DNA of 64,000 nucleotides from Paenibacillus sp. XY044. Lineage in GTDB: Bacteria > Bacillota > Bacilli > Paenibacillales > Paenibacillaceae. Location of the stretch: assembly GCF_002257645.1 (NCBI RefSeq), contig NZ_NQMO01000010.1, positions 186,001-250,000 on the forward strand. Direction: 5' to 3'. Positions 44,200 through 52,564 of the stretch are shown here, in pieces. Each line of letters opens with the position of its first letter. Within the stretch, counting starts at the first letter, position 1. Position numbers and translations under genes: made by a program. The notes below the pieces were generated by a model. It was not told the DNA's origin and made no database searches. It worked only from the letters and a program-made list of their open reading frames with translations.

Positions 44200-45501
44200 G
44201 TGAACAAGGCGAGAATGACTTTCCGGTTTGATGAAGAACAAGGGCGCCAGCTTGAAGATAAGAACGACCGCGGGCAGTTGACGGTTGCGGGACCGGCTGC
44301 GGAGAGCCCTGCGTGGGCGGAAGATCGTTATTCCGGAAACAACCGCCGCGATTTGGAAACGAAACGTACCCCCATATCGGCTGTGCCTGCGTCGATGCAG
44401 GGATGGGGTGACCCGTTCAACAGGGAAGACAGCTGGGAACGCCTGGAGGAGAGGATGGGTTACAGAATCCCGGAGCGGGTAGAGGATCCTCATGAGCATG
44501 AATCCGATGCGGACGGGCCTGATAGCCGTGTTCCAGACAGCCCCGATACTTGGGACTCAGACAGTGCCTATGAACGGTACACGGACAGGGAGGGTTATGA
44601 TGTCTACGATGACATGGACAACGGTCCCGCTGATGCGAGAACCGGGCCGGTCATCGAGGAATATTCCTACCGGCCGCATCGGCCGGGGTCGTTGTGGAAG
44701 GTGATTGGAACGGTGACTGGGGCGATCGTCACTGGAGCGTTGTTCGGTTTGGTGGTGCTCTCCTTTTTCAAGGACGGGTCCGCGGGGATGGATCAGAGTG
44801 GAAATCAAGGGAACCAGGGTGCTGTTAGTACTACTGTGCAGGCCGCTGATGACCAAGCTTCCGTCCCGGCGGTCGCTGTCGAGGTAGGACCTCAAACCTA
44901 CTATATGCTGCAGTACGGCGTATTCAGCACCGCCGATCGGGTTCAGCAAGCGAAGGATGAGCTGGAGCGGTACGGCATCGCCGCAGGAAACGACCCGGAT
45001 GAGGAGAACCGGGTATATGCCGGCATGTCCACGGATCGGGAACAGGCCAAGCTGCTCAGCAATCAGCTGAAGGTACAGGGAGTTGAGCTGTATGTGCGGG
45101 AAGTGGATCTTCCGGCTGCAACCTCCCTGCATTTTAACGGGGATGCGAAGGCCGTCAACCAATACTTCCAAGTGAGCGCGGACCTGGTTGCGCTGCTGAG
45201 CCAAACGTCGGCTAGCCTTTTAGGGAAGGATATTCCGCAGAAAATCGGTGCCGAGGATATGAGCCGTCTGACCGATCTGCATCAGCAGTGGACAGAGGCG
45301 GCGAAGCCGTTCCAGGCCGGTCTGGGCGCGGATCAGCAGGAGATGGGCAAGCAGCTGGAGCAGGCGATGAACAGTTCGCTTTCATCCGTAGAGGAGTACA
45401 ACAAAAATACGGCCAAGGGGCATCTATGGGAAATCCAGTCCCGGATGATGGAATTCATCATGCTGCAGAAGCAGCTTGTCGCCTCCCTGGAAAAAGCATA
45501 A
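44200..45501 (+). CDS. SPOR-domain membrane protein, SpoIIB-like
   Basis: 433 residues. A long hydrophilic cytoplasmic N-terminus (about 1-165), one membrane helix (about 168-191, VIGTVTGAIVTGALFGLVVLSFF region) and an extracytoplasmic SPOR-type domain (YYMLQYGVFSTADRVQQAKDEL, about 230-300). SPOR domains bind denuded septal peptidoglycan. The layout and the position upstream of maf match B. subtilis SpoIIB, which aids septal thinning in engulfment; overall identity is not established. GTG 44200, 9 nt after GGGTGAGG. Confidence 0.82.
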   Translation: MNKARMTFRFDEEQGRQLEDKNDRGQLTVAGPAAESPAWAEDRYSGNNRRDLETKRTPISAVPASMQGWGDPFNREDSWERLEERMGYRIPERVEDPHEHESDADGPDSRVPDSPDTWDSDSAYERYTDREGYDVYDDMDNGPADARTGPVIEEYSYRPHRPGSLWKVIGTVTGAIVTGALFGLVVLSFFKDGSAGMDQSGNQGNQGAVSTTVQAADDQASVPAVAVEVGPQTYYMLQYGVFSTADRVQQAKDELERYGIAAGNDPDEENRVYAGMSTDREQAKLLSNQLKVQGVELYVREVDLPAATSLHFNGDAKAVNQYFQVSADLVALLSQTSASLLGKDIPQKIGAEDMSRLTDLHQQWTEAAKPFQAGLGADQQEMGKQLEQAMNSSLSSVEEYNKNTAKGHLWEIQSRMMEFIMLQKQLVASLEKA

Positions 45502-45510
45502 ACTCGAAGA

Positions 45511-45556
45511 TCCGGCGTGGAAATGGAAATACTTCCCCATGCCGGATTTGTGTTTG
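45511..45556 (+). terminator. Terminator after the SPOR-domain gene
   Basis: TCCGGCGTGG pairs with CCATGCCGGA (one G-T), then a T-rich tail overlapping the next promoter. Confidence 0.65.
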
Positions 45557-45582
45557 TATTGACGTCCAAATAACCGTATAAT
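45554..45582 (+). promoter_or_regulatory. σA promoter of the DUF4321-maf-radC unit
   Basis: TTGTAT (45554-45559), 17-bp spacer, perfect TATAAT (45577-45582). Confidence 0.75.
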
Positions 45583-45618
45583 AATGTGGGTGTCAAATTA
45601 TGGCGAGGGAAGAGAAGA

Positions 45619-45861
45619 ATGAAGAAGAATGTTGGAATATTACTGTTGTTTCTGCTGCTTGGCTGGCTGGCGGGAGCATGGATAGCCAAAGCGCTGGAGC
45701 CTGTACAAGCTCTTTCTTTTCTAACCGCATCCACGATGATCAAATGGTCACCGCAAGCTAATTTGGACATTATCAGTTACGACATTACCATTCAAATGAA
45801 ACTAAGCCTGCTGAGTTTGATCGGCATCATTGTCTCCGTGTGGCTGTATCGCAGGCTTTAA
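45619..45861 (+). CDS. Small membrane protein, DUF4321 type
   Basis: 80 residues with a membrane helix at each end (about 5-25 and 57-77) and the GWLAG...KALEPVQALSFLT stretch between them. Resembles the DUF4321 family of short proteins found next to maf/radC in Paenibacillaceae; assignment from memory of the family, so moderate. Start at ATG 45619 behind GAGGGAAG. Function unknown. maf begins 26 bp later. Confidence 0.75.
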   Translation: MKKNVGILLLFLLLGWLAGAWIAKALEPVQALSFLTASTMIKWSPQANLDIISYDITIQMKLSLLSLIGIIVSVWLYRRL

Positions 45862-45887
45862 CTACCGGACAAAAGGAGATCCTTTCA

Positions 45888-46490
45888 TTGAAATCAAACC
45901 ATTCACGCCGCATTATTCTGGCATCAACTTCACCAAGAAGGCAGGAGCTGATCGCTTCTCTACATATTCCGTTTGAGATCCGTCCCAGTCATGCTGAAGA
46001 ACATACACCCGAAGATTGGACACCGCAGCAGGTCGTGGAAGGACTGGCATTACGCAAAGCGGAAGCCGTCTATGCCTCGCTTCACGGTCAGAAGGAGGAT
46101 GCCGTAATCGTCGGTAGTGACACGGTTGTTGTGTTGGACAATCAGGTGCTGGGCAAGCCGGTGGACAAGCAGGATGCGGTTCGTATGCTGACATCGCTCC
46201 AAGGCCGGACCCACGAGGTATATACGGGAGTCGCCGTCATCGACGTTATGAACGGCAAGACGATGGTGCGCCATCGGGTAACGTCGGTGACGATGAAGCC
46301 GCTCACCGAGCGCCAGGTAGAGGCTTACGCCATAAGCGGAGAGCCTGATGACAAAGCCGGTGCATATGCGATCCAGGGACTCGGGTCAACGATCGTCGAA
46401 CGGATCGAAGGATGCTATTTTAACGTGGTCGGACTGCCGCTGTCCCTGCTTTCGGACATGCTGGGCGAGTTCGGAATCGACGTTTTGTAA
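45888..46490 (+). CDS. maf: Maf-family nucleoside triphosphate pyrophosphatase
   Basis: 200 residues. RRIILASTSPRRQELI is the family signature, with DTVVVLDN and GKP in the catalytic pocket. Hydrolyses dTTP/UTP-type or modified nucleotides; in B. subtilis linked to septum formation. TTG 45888 is chosen for AAAAGGAG at 9 nt; no ATG fits. Confidence 0.95.
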   Translation: MKSNHSRRIILASTSPRRQELIASLHIPFEIRPSHAEEHTPEDWTPQQVVEGLALRKAEAVYASLHGQKEDAVIVGSDTVVVLDNQVLGKPVDKQDAVRMLTSLQGRTHEVYTGVAVIDVMNGKTMVRHRVTSVTMKPLTERQVEAYAISGEPDDKAGAYAIQGLGSTIVERIEGCYFNVVGLPLSLLSDMLGEFGIDVL

Positions 46491-46534
46491 AAATTTGCGG
46501 ATGTTATTTGAATGAAGGGAAAGAAGGGGAACCC

Positions 46535-47224
46535 ATGGAGTCGCAAACTTATCTGCTGCGCGACATCCCCCATGAAGAACGGCCTAGAGAACGCATGCTT
46601 GAATATGGGGCGAGTGCTTTAAGCCATGCCGAACTGCTTGCTATTTTGCTTCGAACGGGAACCCGCCAGGAGTCGGCCGTACATTTGGCCCAGCGGATAC
46701 TGAAGCAAGTCGGCAGTTTACGAAATCTGGTCGACCTGAGCGTTGAAGAGCTGATGTCCATTCGGGGCATCGGCAGCGCGAAGGCACTGCAGCTCAAGGC
46801 TGGAATCGAGCTTGGACAGCGCTTATCCAAAGCGCGCAAAGAGGAGCCCGTTACGATACGGAGTCCGAAGGATGCTGCGAACGTGCTGTCAGAGCAGCTG
46901 CGGTATTTACAGAAGGAACATTTTGTCTGTCTGTTTTTGAATACGAAAAATCACATTATTGCTCAAGAGACGCTTTCGATCGGCAGTCTAAACGCCTCCA
47001 TCGTGCACCCCCGCGAGGTGTTTCGTGCAGCCATTAAGTGCAGCAGCGCATCCGTCGTCTGTGCACACAATCATCCCAGTGGAGATCCCACCCCCAGTCC
47101 AGAAGATATTTCCCTGACCGCCCGCTTGAAGGAGGCAGGGGACATTGTGGGCATAGAGGTGTTGGATCATTTGATCATCGGCGATGGAGGATACGTCAGT
47201 TTGAAGGAGCAAGGCTTGATGTAA
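46535..47224 (+). CDS. radC: RadC family protein (JAB/MPN domain)
   Basis: 229 residues. N-terminal helix-hairpin-helix (IRGIGSAKALQL, about 75-90) and C-terminal JAMM metalloprotease-like domain with HNHPSGDPTPSPED (His-x-His ... Asp). The biochemical role is unsettled; the historical link to DNA repair is doubtful. ATG 46535 follows GAAGGGG; a TTG at 46508 is upstream of it. Its 3' end overlaps the mreB promoter. Confidence 0.95.
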   Translation: MESQTYLLRDIPHEERPRERMLEYGASALSHAELLAILLRTGTRQESAVHLAQRILKQVGSLRNLVDLSVEELMSIRGIGSAKALQLKAGIELGQRLSKARKEEPVTIRSPKDAANVLSEQLRYLQKEHFVCLFLNTKNHIIAQETLSIGSLNASIVHPREVFRAAIKCSSASVVCAHNHPSGDPTPSPEDISLTARLKEAGDIVGIEVLDHLIIGDGGYVSLKEQGLM

Positions 47225-47230
47225 TATAAT
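47201..47230 (+). promoter_or_regulatory. σA promoter of mreBCD
   Basis: TTGAAG (47201-47206), 18-bp spacer, TATAAT (47225-47230). The -35 lies inside the end of radC. Confidence 0.65.
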
Positions 47231-47263
47231 AGTTGAGATTGACGAAGAAAGGGAGATTACAGC

Positions 47264-48298
47264 ATGTTAGGGAGCTTCACGAAAGATTTGGGTATTGACT
47301 TGGGGACGGCGAATACGCTCGTTTATGTCCGTGGAAAAGGAATTGTCGTTAGAGAGCCCTCGGTAGTCGCTTTGCGCACCGATACGAAGAGCATTGAAGC
47401 CGTTGGTGAATCCGCCAAGAAAATGATCGGCCGCACGCCGGGAAATATCCGTGCCATCCGTCCGATGAAGGACGGGGTCATTGCGGATTTTGACACGACG
47501 GCCACCATGATTAAATATTTTATCCGTCAGGCGCAGAAGCAGCGCTCCATGTTCCAGCGCCATCCAAACGTGATGGTTTGCGTACCTTCGGGCATCACTG
47601 CGGTAGAGCAGCGGGCGGTTGAAGATGCCACGAAGCAGGCGGGTGCGCGTGAGGCTTACACAATCGAAGAGCCGTTTGCGGCAGCCATCGGCGCGGACCT
47701 CCCGGTATGGGAGCCGACAGGCAGCATGGTTGTTGACATCGGCGGGGGCACGACCGAAGTTGCGGTCATTTCCCTGGGCGGTATCGTCACGAGCCGTTCG
47801 GTGAGAGTGGCCGGCGACGAAATGGACGAATCAATCATTCAATACATTAAACGCCAATACAATCTAATGATCGGGGAACGGACGTCAGAGCAGCTCAAGA
47901 TGGAAGTGGGCTCTGCGCTGCCGCTGGAGCAAGTGGAAACGAGCGAAATCCGCGGTCGCGACCTCGTAACCGGTTTGCCGAAGACGATCACCATCACATC
48001 CGACGAGATCAGTGAAGCTCTGTCTGACACGGTTAATGCGATCGTTGAAGCGGTGAAGGTCACGCTGGAGAAATGTCCACCAGAACTTGCCGCCGACATT
48101 ATGGACCGCGGTATCGTCCTGACCGGAGGCGGAGCCCTGCTGCGCAATTTGGACAAGCTGCTGGCACAAGAAACAGGCATGCCGGTCATCGTGGCGGACA
48201 ATCCGCTGGACTGCGTTGCCATCGGTACAGGCAAGGCGCTCGAGAACATTCATCTATTCAAATCCCGCAGCAGTTCGGCCGTGCGTTCCAAACGCTAG
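47264..48298 (+). CDS. mreB: Cell-shape protein MreB (actin homologue)
   Basis: 344 residues. Actin-fold ATPase that guides lateral wall synthesis. Phosphate-1 motif DLGIDLGTANTLVY, connecting EEPFAAAIGADL, phosphate-2 VVDIGGGTTEVAVI, and adenosine motif GIVLTGGGALLRNL. AAAGGGAG precedes ATG. First gene of mreBCD, directly downstream of radC as in Bacillus. Confidence 0.98.
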   Translation: MLGSFTKDLGIDLGTANTLVYVRGKGIVVREPSVVALRTDTKSIEAVGESAKKMIGRTPGNIRAIRPMKDGVIADFDTTATMIKYFIRQAQKQRSMFQRHPNVMVCVPSGITAVEQRAVEDATKQAGAREAYTIEEPFAAAIGADLPVWEPTGSMVVDIGGGTTEVAVISLGGIVTSRSVRVAGDEMDESIIQYIKRQYNLMIGERTSEQLKMEVGSALPLEQVETSEIRGRDLVTGLPKTITITSDEISEALSDTVNAIVEAVKVTLEKCPPELAADIMDRGIVLTGGGALLRNLDKLLAQETGMPVIVADNPLDCVAIGTGKALENIHLFKSRSSSAVRSKR

Positions 48299-48353
48299 GC
48301 GGTTATAAAGCGGGTCACCCCTGATCATGGGAGAGAAATCAGTAAGTTAGAGG

Positions 48354-49226
48354 GTGTTAGAACTGTTTAAACTGCTCGGTAATAAGCGATTGTTTGTCAT
48401 ACTGATTGGTTTGGTTATGTTTATTGCGCTCATGGGATTTACGTTGGGGCCCCGGGCCTCGTTATCCTGGCCCGAGAAGTTTCTGAGGGATACTGTCGGA
48501 TTTGCCCAAAATATTTTTTATAAGCCCGCTGGTTACATAGCGGGCTTGTTTAAAGATATTGCCAACATGCGGGACATTTACAAAGAAAACGAGGAGCTCA
48601 AGATTGCTCTTGCCCATTATACGCGCGATAAGGTCAAATATAATCTTATGGAAGAGGAAAATAAGAACCTGGAAGAAAAGCTGCATTTTACGAATGCCCA
48701 GAAAGAGCGGAACAATTATACTTATCATATTACCCAGGTTGTTAGCGTCAACTCGGATACGGTAAACCGCTCCTTGATCATAGATCTGGGCGAGCGGGAC
48801 GGCATAAAGGTCGGCCAGTCGGTCATTTCGAGCGAGGGCCTTGTCGGAGTGATCAGCCATGTCAGCAACTTTACGTCGACCGTCAAGCTGATTACGACGA
48901 TGGATGAGAAAGACCCGAATTCCAACGGCATTTCGGCGACGTCGCTGAACAATCATAAGGTATTCGGAATTATTGAGAGTTATGACGAGGTCAGCAAGAC
49001 CCTGCAGATGACCCAGATCAAGGAGAATGATCCGATCAAGGAAGGAGACACTATCGTTTCCTCAGGAGATCCGAGTAAGTATCCGCAAGGTCTGATTATC
49101 GGCAAAGTCACCAAGGTCCAGGTCAGTCCGTTCGGGAAGACGAAGACGGCTACGATTGATCCTGCGGCGGAGTTCCAGGATTGGAAGCTGCTCTTCGTCG
49201 TATCGCAACCGGAGGTACCGCAATAA
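48354..49226 (+). CDS. mreC: Rod shape-determining protein MreC
   Basis: 290 residues. One N-terminal membrane helix (about 13-31), a coiled coil (about 68-115, KENEELKIALAHYTRDK) and a C-terminal beta domain with LGERDGIKVGQSVIS and ISSGD-type repeats. Scaffolds the elongasome outside the membrane. Start uncertain: GTG 48354 is the first codon after an in-frame stop but overlaps the only GAGG, so a CTG at 48363 is conceivable. The mreD ATG overlaps its stop by one base. Confidence 0.93.
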   Translation: MLELFKLLGNKRLFVILIGLVMFIALMGFTLGPRASLSWPEKFLRDTVGFAQNIFYKPAGYIAGLFKDIANMRDIYKENEELKIALAHYTRDKVKYNLMEEENKNLEEKLHFTNAQKERNNYTYHITQVVSVNSDTVNRSLIIDLGERDGIKVGQSVISSEGLVGVISHVSNFTSTVKLITTMDEKDPNSNGISATSLNNHKVFGIIESYDEVSKTLQMTQIKENDPIKEGDTIVSSGDPSKYPQGLIIGKVTKVQVSPFGKTKTATIDPAAEFQDWKLLFVVSQPEVPQ

Positions 49227-49753
49227 TGGTACGCAAGCAAGTGTTGATCCTGCTGCTGTTCGTCCTTTTTATTCTGGAAGGCACGATCGTTCCGTGGCTG
49301 CTGCCGGGCTCCTGGCAGAACGTCATTTCGCCGAATCTGGTTCTGATCGTCCTGTTATTTGTTTCGGTATACCATCATCGCCACACCGCCCTCGTTCTCG
49401 GGATTATATTCGGTATGCTGCATGACGTTATCTTTTACGGAGATATGATTGGCACGTACTCCTTTGTTATGGGGGTTACGGCTTATATTATGGGCTTTAT
49501 TTTTCGGATGCCGCGTGCCCAAATGCCGGTCATGATGACGGTCATCATTTTGGGGAGCCTGCTGTTTGACAGCTTGCTGTACGGGATTTACCGGGTGTTC
49601 TCGCTCACGGCCGTTCCGTATAACTGGAACCTGCTGCACCATATTCTGCCCGATCTGGTCGTTCATTTTGTTTTCGGGTTAATCATTTATGTTCCGCTGC
49701 GCAAGCAGCTCGAGAAGCTTGGTAAACGCACAAAAATGGAAAAGGCGGCGTAA
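49226..49753 (+). CDS. mreD: Rod shape-determining protein MreD
   Basis: 175 residues, five to six membrane helices, with GIIFGMLHDVIFYGDMIGTYSF, the conserved MreD core. ATG 49226 behind GGAGGT at 9 nt, overlapping the mreC stop. Partner of MreB and MreC in the elongation complex. Confidence 0.95.
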   Translation: MVRKQVLILLLFVLFILEGTIVPWLLPGSWQNVISPNLVLIVLLFVSVYHHRHTALVLGIIFGMLHDVIFYGDMIGTYSFVMGVTAYIMGFIFRMPRAQMPVMMTVIILGSLLFDSLLYGIYRVFSLTAVPYNWNLLHHILPDLVVHFVFGLIIYVPLRKQLEKLGKRTKMEKAA

Positions 49754-49831
49754 ACCGCCCTTACATTTTGCAAAATCAGGCAGGAACTTATGCACCCAGG
49801 GACGAAATGTATAGAGATAGGAGGGACAGGC

Positions 49832-50494
49832 ATGGCAGTCAAATCGAATCATGTTACGATTAAGGGCATCAAAGATGGCCTGGTTTTCCTGCTCGATGAC
49901 GAATGTGAATTTGAGGAGCTGCTGGGTGAGCTGAGGTACAAGCTGGAGCACACTCATCAAAATATTTTGACCGGACCGATTATTCATGTGGATGTAAAGC
50001 TTGGTTCAAGACGTATATCGGAAGACCAGAAACAATCCATGCTGGACATCTTGAAGCAAAAGGGGAATTTGCTGATCCGTTCTGTGGAGATGCCTGAGGG
50101 GGAAGACGAACCAGGAGAAGAGCCGGCCTATGCAGTCATGAGCGGAATGGTCCGATCGGGCCAGGTGCTGCAGCATCACGGCGACCTGCTTTTCTTGGGG
50201 GACGTGAACCCCGGCGGAAGCATTCTGTGCACGGGTGATATTTATATACTGGGTGCTCTGCGTGGAATGGCCCATGCCGGCGTTGAGGGAAATGAGGAAG
50301 CGATCATTGCGGCATCCCATTTTGCCCCCACCCAGCTCCGGATTGCCGAGAGAATCAGCCGGCCTCCGGACGAATGGAACATTCGGGAGACGAGCATGGA
50401 ATTTGCGTTTTTGCGCGACGGAGCCATGCAAATCGATAAAATTAGCAATATTGTCCGGATACGGCGGGATTTTAACGTGTTTAAAGGGGTGTAA
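49832..50494 (+). CDS. minC: Septum site-determining protein MinC
   Basis: 220 residues. N-terminal domain (about 1-100) inhibits FtsZ polymers. The C-terminal beta-helix (about 110-215) has HHGDLLFLGDVNPGGSILCTGDIYILG, which binds MinD and dimerises. ATG 49832 behind AGGAGGG. minD starts 3 bp after its stop. Confidence 0.96.
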   Translation: MAVKSNHVTIKGIKDGLVFLLDDECEFEELLGELRYKLEHTHQNILTGPIIHVDVKLGSRRISEDQKQSMLDILKQKGNLLIRSVEMPEGEDEPGEEPAYAVMSGMVRSGQVLQHHGDLLFLGDVNPGGSILCTGDIYILGALRGMAHAGVEGNEEAIIAASHFAPTQLRIAERISRPPDEWNIRETSMEFAFLRDGAMQIDKISNIVRIRRDFNVFKGV

Positions 50495-50497
50495 CAC

Positions 50498-51292
50498 ATG
50501 GGAGAAGCTATCGTCGTTACTTCCGGTAAAGGCGGTGTGGGCAAAACGACTACATCGGCGAACATCGGAACCGCGCTTGCGCTGCTTGGCAAAAAAGTGT
50601 GCCTGGTCGATACCGATATCGGCCTGCGCAATTTGGACGTCGTGATGGGCCTGGAGAACCGGATCATCTACGATTTATGCGATGTGGCGGAAGGGCGCTG
50701 CCGATTGAACCAGGCGCTGGTGAAAGATAAGCGCTTTGACGAGCTGTATATGCTTCCGGCCGCCCAAACCAAGGACAAAAACGCGGTGTCGCCGGAACAG
50801 GTCAAGGATATTATTCTTGAACTGAAGAAAGAGTACGAATATGTCATTATCGACTGTCCTGCCGGCATTGAGCAGGGATTTAAAAACGCGGTTGCCGGAG
50901 CGGACAAGGCGATCGTCGTCACCACGCCGGAGAACGCCGCCGTTCGCGACGCGGACCGCATTATCGGTCTATTGGAGAGCTCATCAGTGGAGTCGCCCAA
51001 GCTTGTCGTGAACCGGATTCGGCCGAATATGGTCAAGTCCGGAGACATGCTCGACATTGAGGATGTGCTTCAGGTGCTTAATATCGATCTGATCGGTATC
51101 GTGCCCGATGACGAATACGTCATCAAGGCGGCCAACAGCGGGGAGCCCACGGTGATGAACCCGGAATCTCGGGCTGCGATCGCATACCGCAACATCGCGC
51201 GGCGCATCCTTGGAGATACGGTGCCGCTGATGCAGCTGGATCAGAAGAAGAGCATGTTTACCCGTTTCAAAAAGCTGTTCGGAATGGGTTGA
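50498..51292 (+). CDS. minD: Septum site-determining protein MinD
   Basis: 264 residues, deviant Walker A ATPase: GKGGVGKTT at residues 10-18 with signature Lys11 and Lys16. The C-terminal amphipathic helix KKSMFTRFKKLFGMG targets the membrane. Recruits MinC to block polar division. No minE is nearby, as expected for DivIVA-based Firmicutes. A terminator follows. Confidence 0.97.
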   Translation: MGEAIVVTSGKGGVGKTTTSANIGTALALLGKKVCLVDTDIGLRNLDVVMGLENRIIYDLCDVAEGRCRLNQALVKDKRFDELYMLPAAQTKDKNAVSPEQVKDIILELKKEYEYVIIDCPAGIEQGFKNAVAGADKAIVVTTPENAAVRDADRIIGLLESSSVESPKLVVNRIRPNMVKSGDMLDIEDVLQVLNIDLIGIVPDDEYVIKAANSGEPTVMNPESRAAIAYRNIARRILGDTVPLMQLDQKKSMFTRFKKLFGMG

Positions 51293-51325
51293 CCGGATTC
51301 TTTTATATCATGATTACTCTTATAG

Positions 51326-51362
51326 AAAAGGGATGAAGCCACTTGGCTCCATCCCTTTTTTT
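51326..51362 (+). terminator. Terminator of mreBCD-minCD
   Basis: AAAGGGATGAAGCC and GGCTCCATCCCTTT arms, then a run of T. Confidence 0.88.
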
Positions 51363-51511
51363 GCTGTGCTAAACTCCGCATGAACTCTTCCAAATCTCCT
51401 TCATCAATAAGTGCATTCCTATCCTCCTTCCATCCCGGGGTGAATAGAGGCTTGGCGAATTGGGTTAAGTTACTACAAAGACAACCTGAGAATAGACAAG
51501 GGGTGCTTATC

Positions 51512-52027
51512 ATGCTCGGAATACTGATTTTTATTTTCGTCATCCAAATCGTGTACGTCTCTTTCTTTACGCTGCGCATGATCCTGACGTTGAAAGGCCA
51601 AAAATATTTGGCCGCGGTGCTCAGCATGTTTGAAATTACGATTTATGTGCTCGGGCTCAGCATCGTGCTCAAGTATGTCAATCAGCCGCTCTCCCTGATC
51701 GTGTATGCCGTGGGCTATGGTCTCGGCGTTCTGGTCGGCTCCTGGATCGAAAACCGGATTGCGCTCGGTTACATTACGATGAAGGTCATCGTCAATGATC
51801 CCGAAAGCGATATGGCCAACACGCTGCGCAATATCGGGTATGGCGTCACCTCCTGGATCGGCAGCGGCCGCGACGGCCATCGTCTGGTCTTCGAAGTGCT
51901 GGCCAAACGTAAAAACCAGAAGAAGCTCTACAACTCCATACTAGAGCTTGACCCGAAGGCATTCATTGTCGTCACCGAGCCAGTCATGCTGCACGGAGGA
52001 TTCTGGACCCGAGGGACGAAAAAATAA
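51512..52027 (+). CDS. DUF2179/UPF0316 membrane protein (YebE-like)
   Basis: 171 residues. Three N-terminal membrane helices (about 3-21, 33-52, 60-80) and a soluble C-terminal DUF2179-type domain (ISWIGSGRDGHRLVFEVLAKRK region, about 100-165). In B. subtilis YebE-type proteins are uncharacterised. ATG 51512 behind AAGGGGTG. Single gene between the min and opuC units, with its own terminator. Confidence 0.88.
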   Translation: MLGILIFIFVIQIVYVSFFTLRMILTLKGQKYLAAVLSMFEITIYVLGLSIVLKYVNQPLSLIVYAVGYGLGVLVGSWIENRIALGYITMKVIVNDPESDMANTLRNIGYGVTSWIGSGRDGHRLVFEVLAKRKNQKKLYNSILELDPKAFIVVTEPVMLHGGFWTRGTKK

Positions 52028-52028
52028 C

Positions 52029-52090
52029 GCCGGCAGGCGTTTCATGCCGCATCAGGATGGCTGCCATGCCGGCTGAATTTTCTTTTTTTT
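52029..52090 (+). terminator. Terminator after the DUF2179 gene
   Basis: GCCGGCA (52029-52035) and TGCCGGC (52067-52073) with an inner GGC/GCC helix, followed by TTTTCTTTTTTTT. Confidence 0.7.
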
Positions 52091-52564
52091 AAAAAAAAGC
52101 CCCCTGCCTGTTTCATTTTGCAGCAAATTGGGTAATAAACTAAAACCTGCTGTGAGCCAGCCAGGCAGGAGGTCCCAAATTCTTACTTGGAACCGGATCC
52201 ACAGTCGCATTTCGTTATTCTTCCGTCCAGGTCCAAAGGAGTTAGGCTTGTCTGTTTTACGTTTTGGCATGTCTGTTGATCTCGAGAATCTTAAAATGAA
52301 CGATGCCTAGCTTCAGCGATCGTTACAGATGGCGACGTTCATTCAGGATGATTTTTTTCCTTTTATATCCCCGTAAGGAAAACCGCTTCTCCACTACATA
52401 ACAGGCCCCTGAGCCTCTCTATGAAACAAGCTCAGATACTTGATGATTAAAGCCATGTTTGATGGACCTGACCCCATTCGGGTACCAAGTCTTTATACCG
52501 GATGGCGGATGATATGCGAAATGCTCCACATACTATGAATACTGCTGGCTAAAGGAGCGATTGA
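52091..52564. other. 474-bp intergenic region before opuC
   Basis: No convincing gene. It holds an imperfect inverted repeat (52100-52110 and 52162-52172, CCCCCTGCCTG against CAGGCAGGAGG), and a 13-bp imperfect inverted repeat AATGAACGATGCC/GGCGACGTTCATT (52295-52307, 52331-52343) followed by seven T at about 52352. The opuC promoter and any GbsR/OpcR-type operator must lie here, but I could not define them. Confidence 0.55.
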
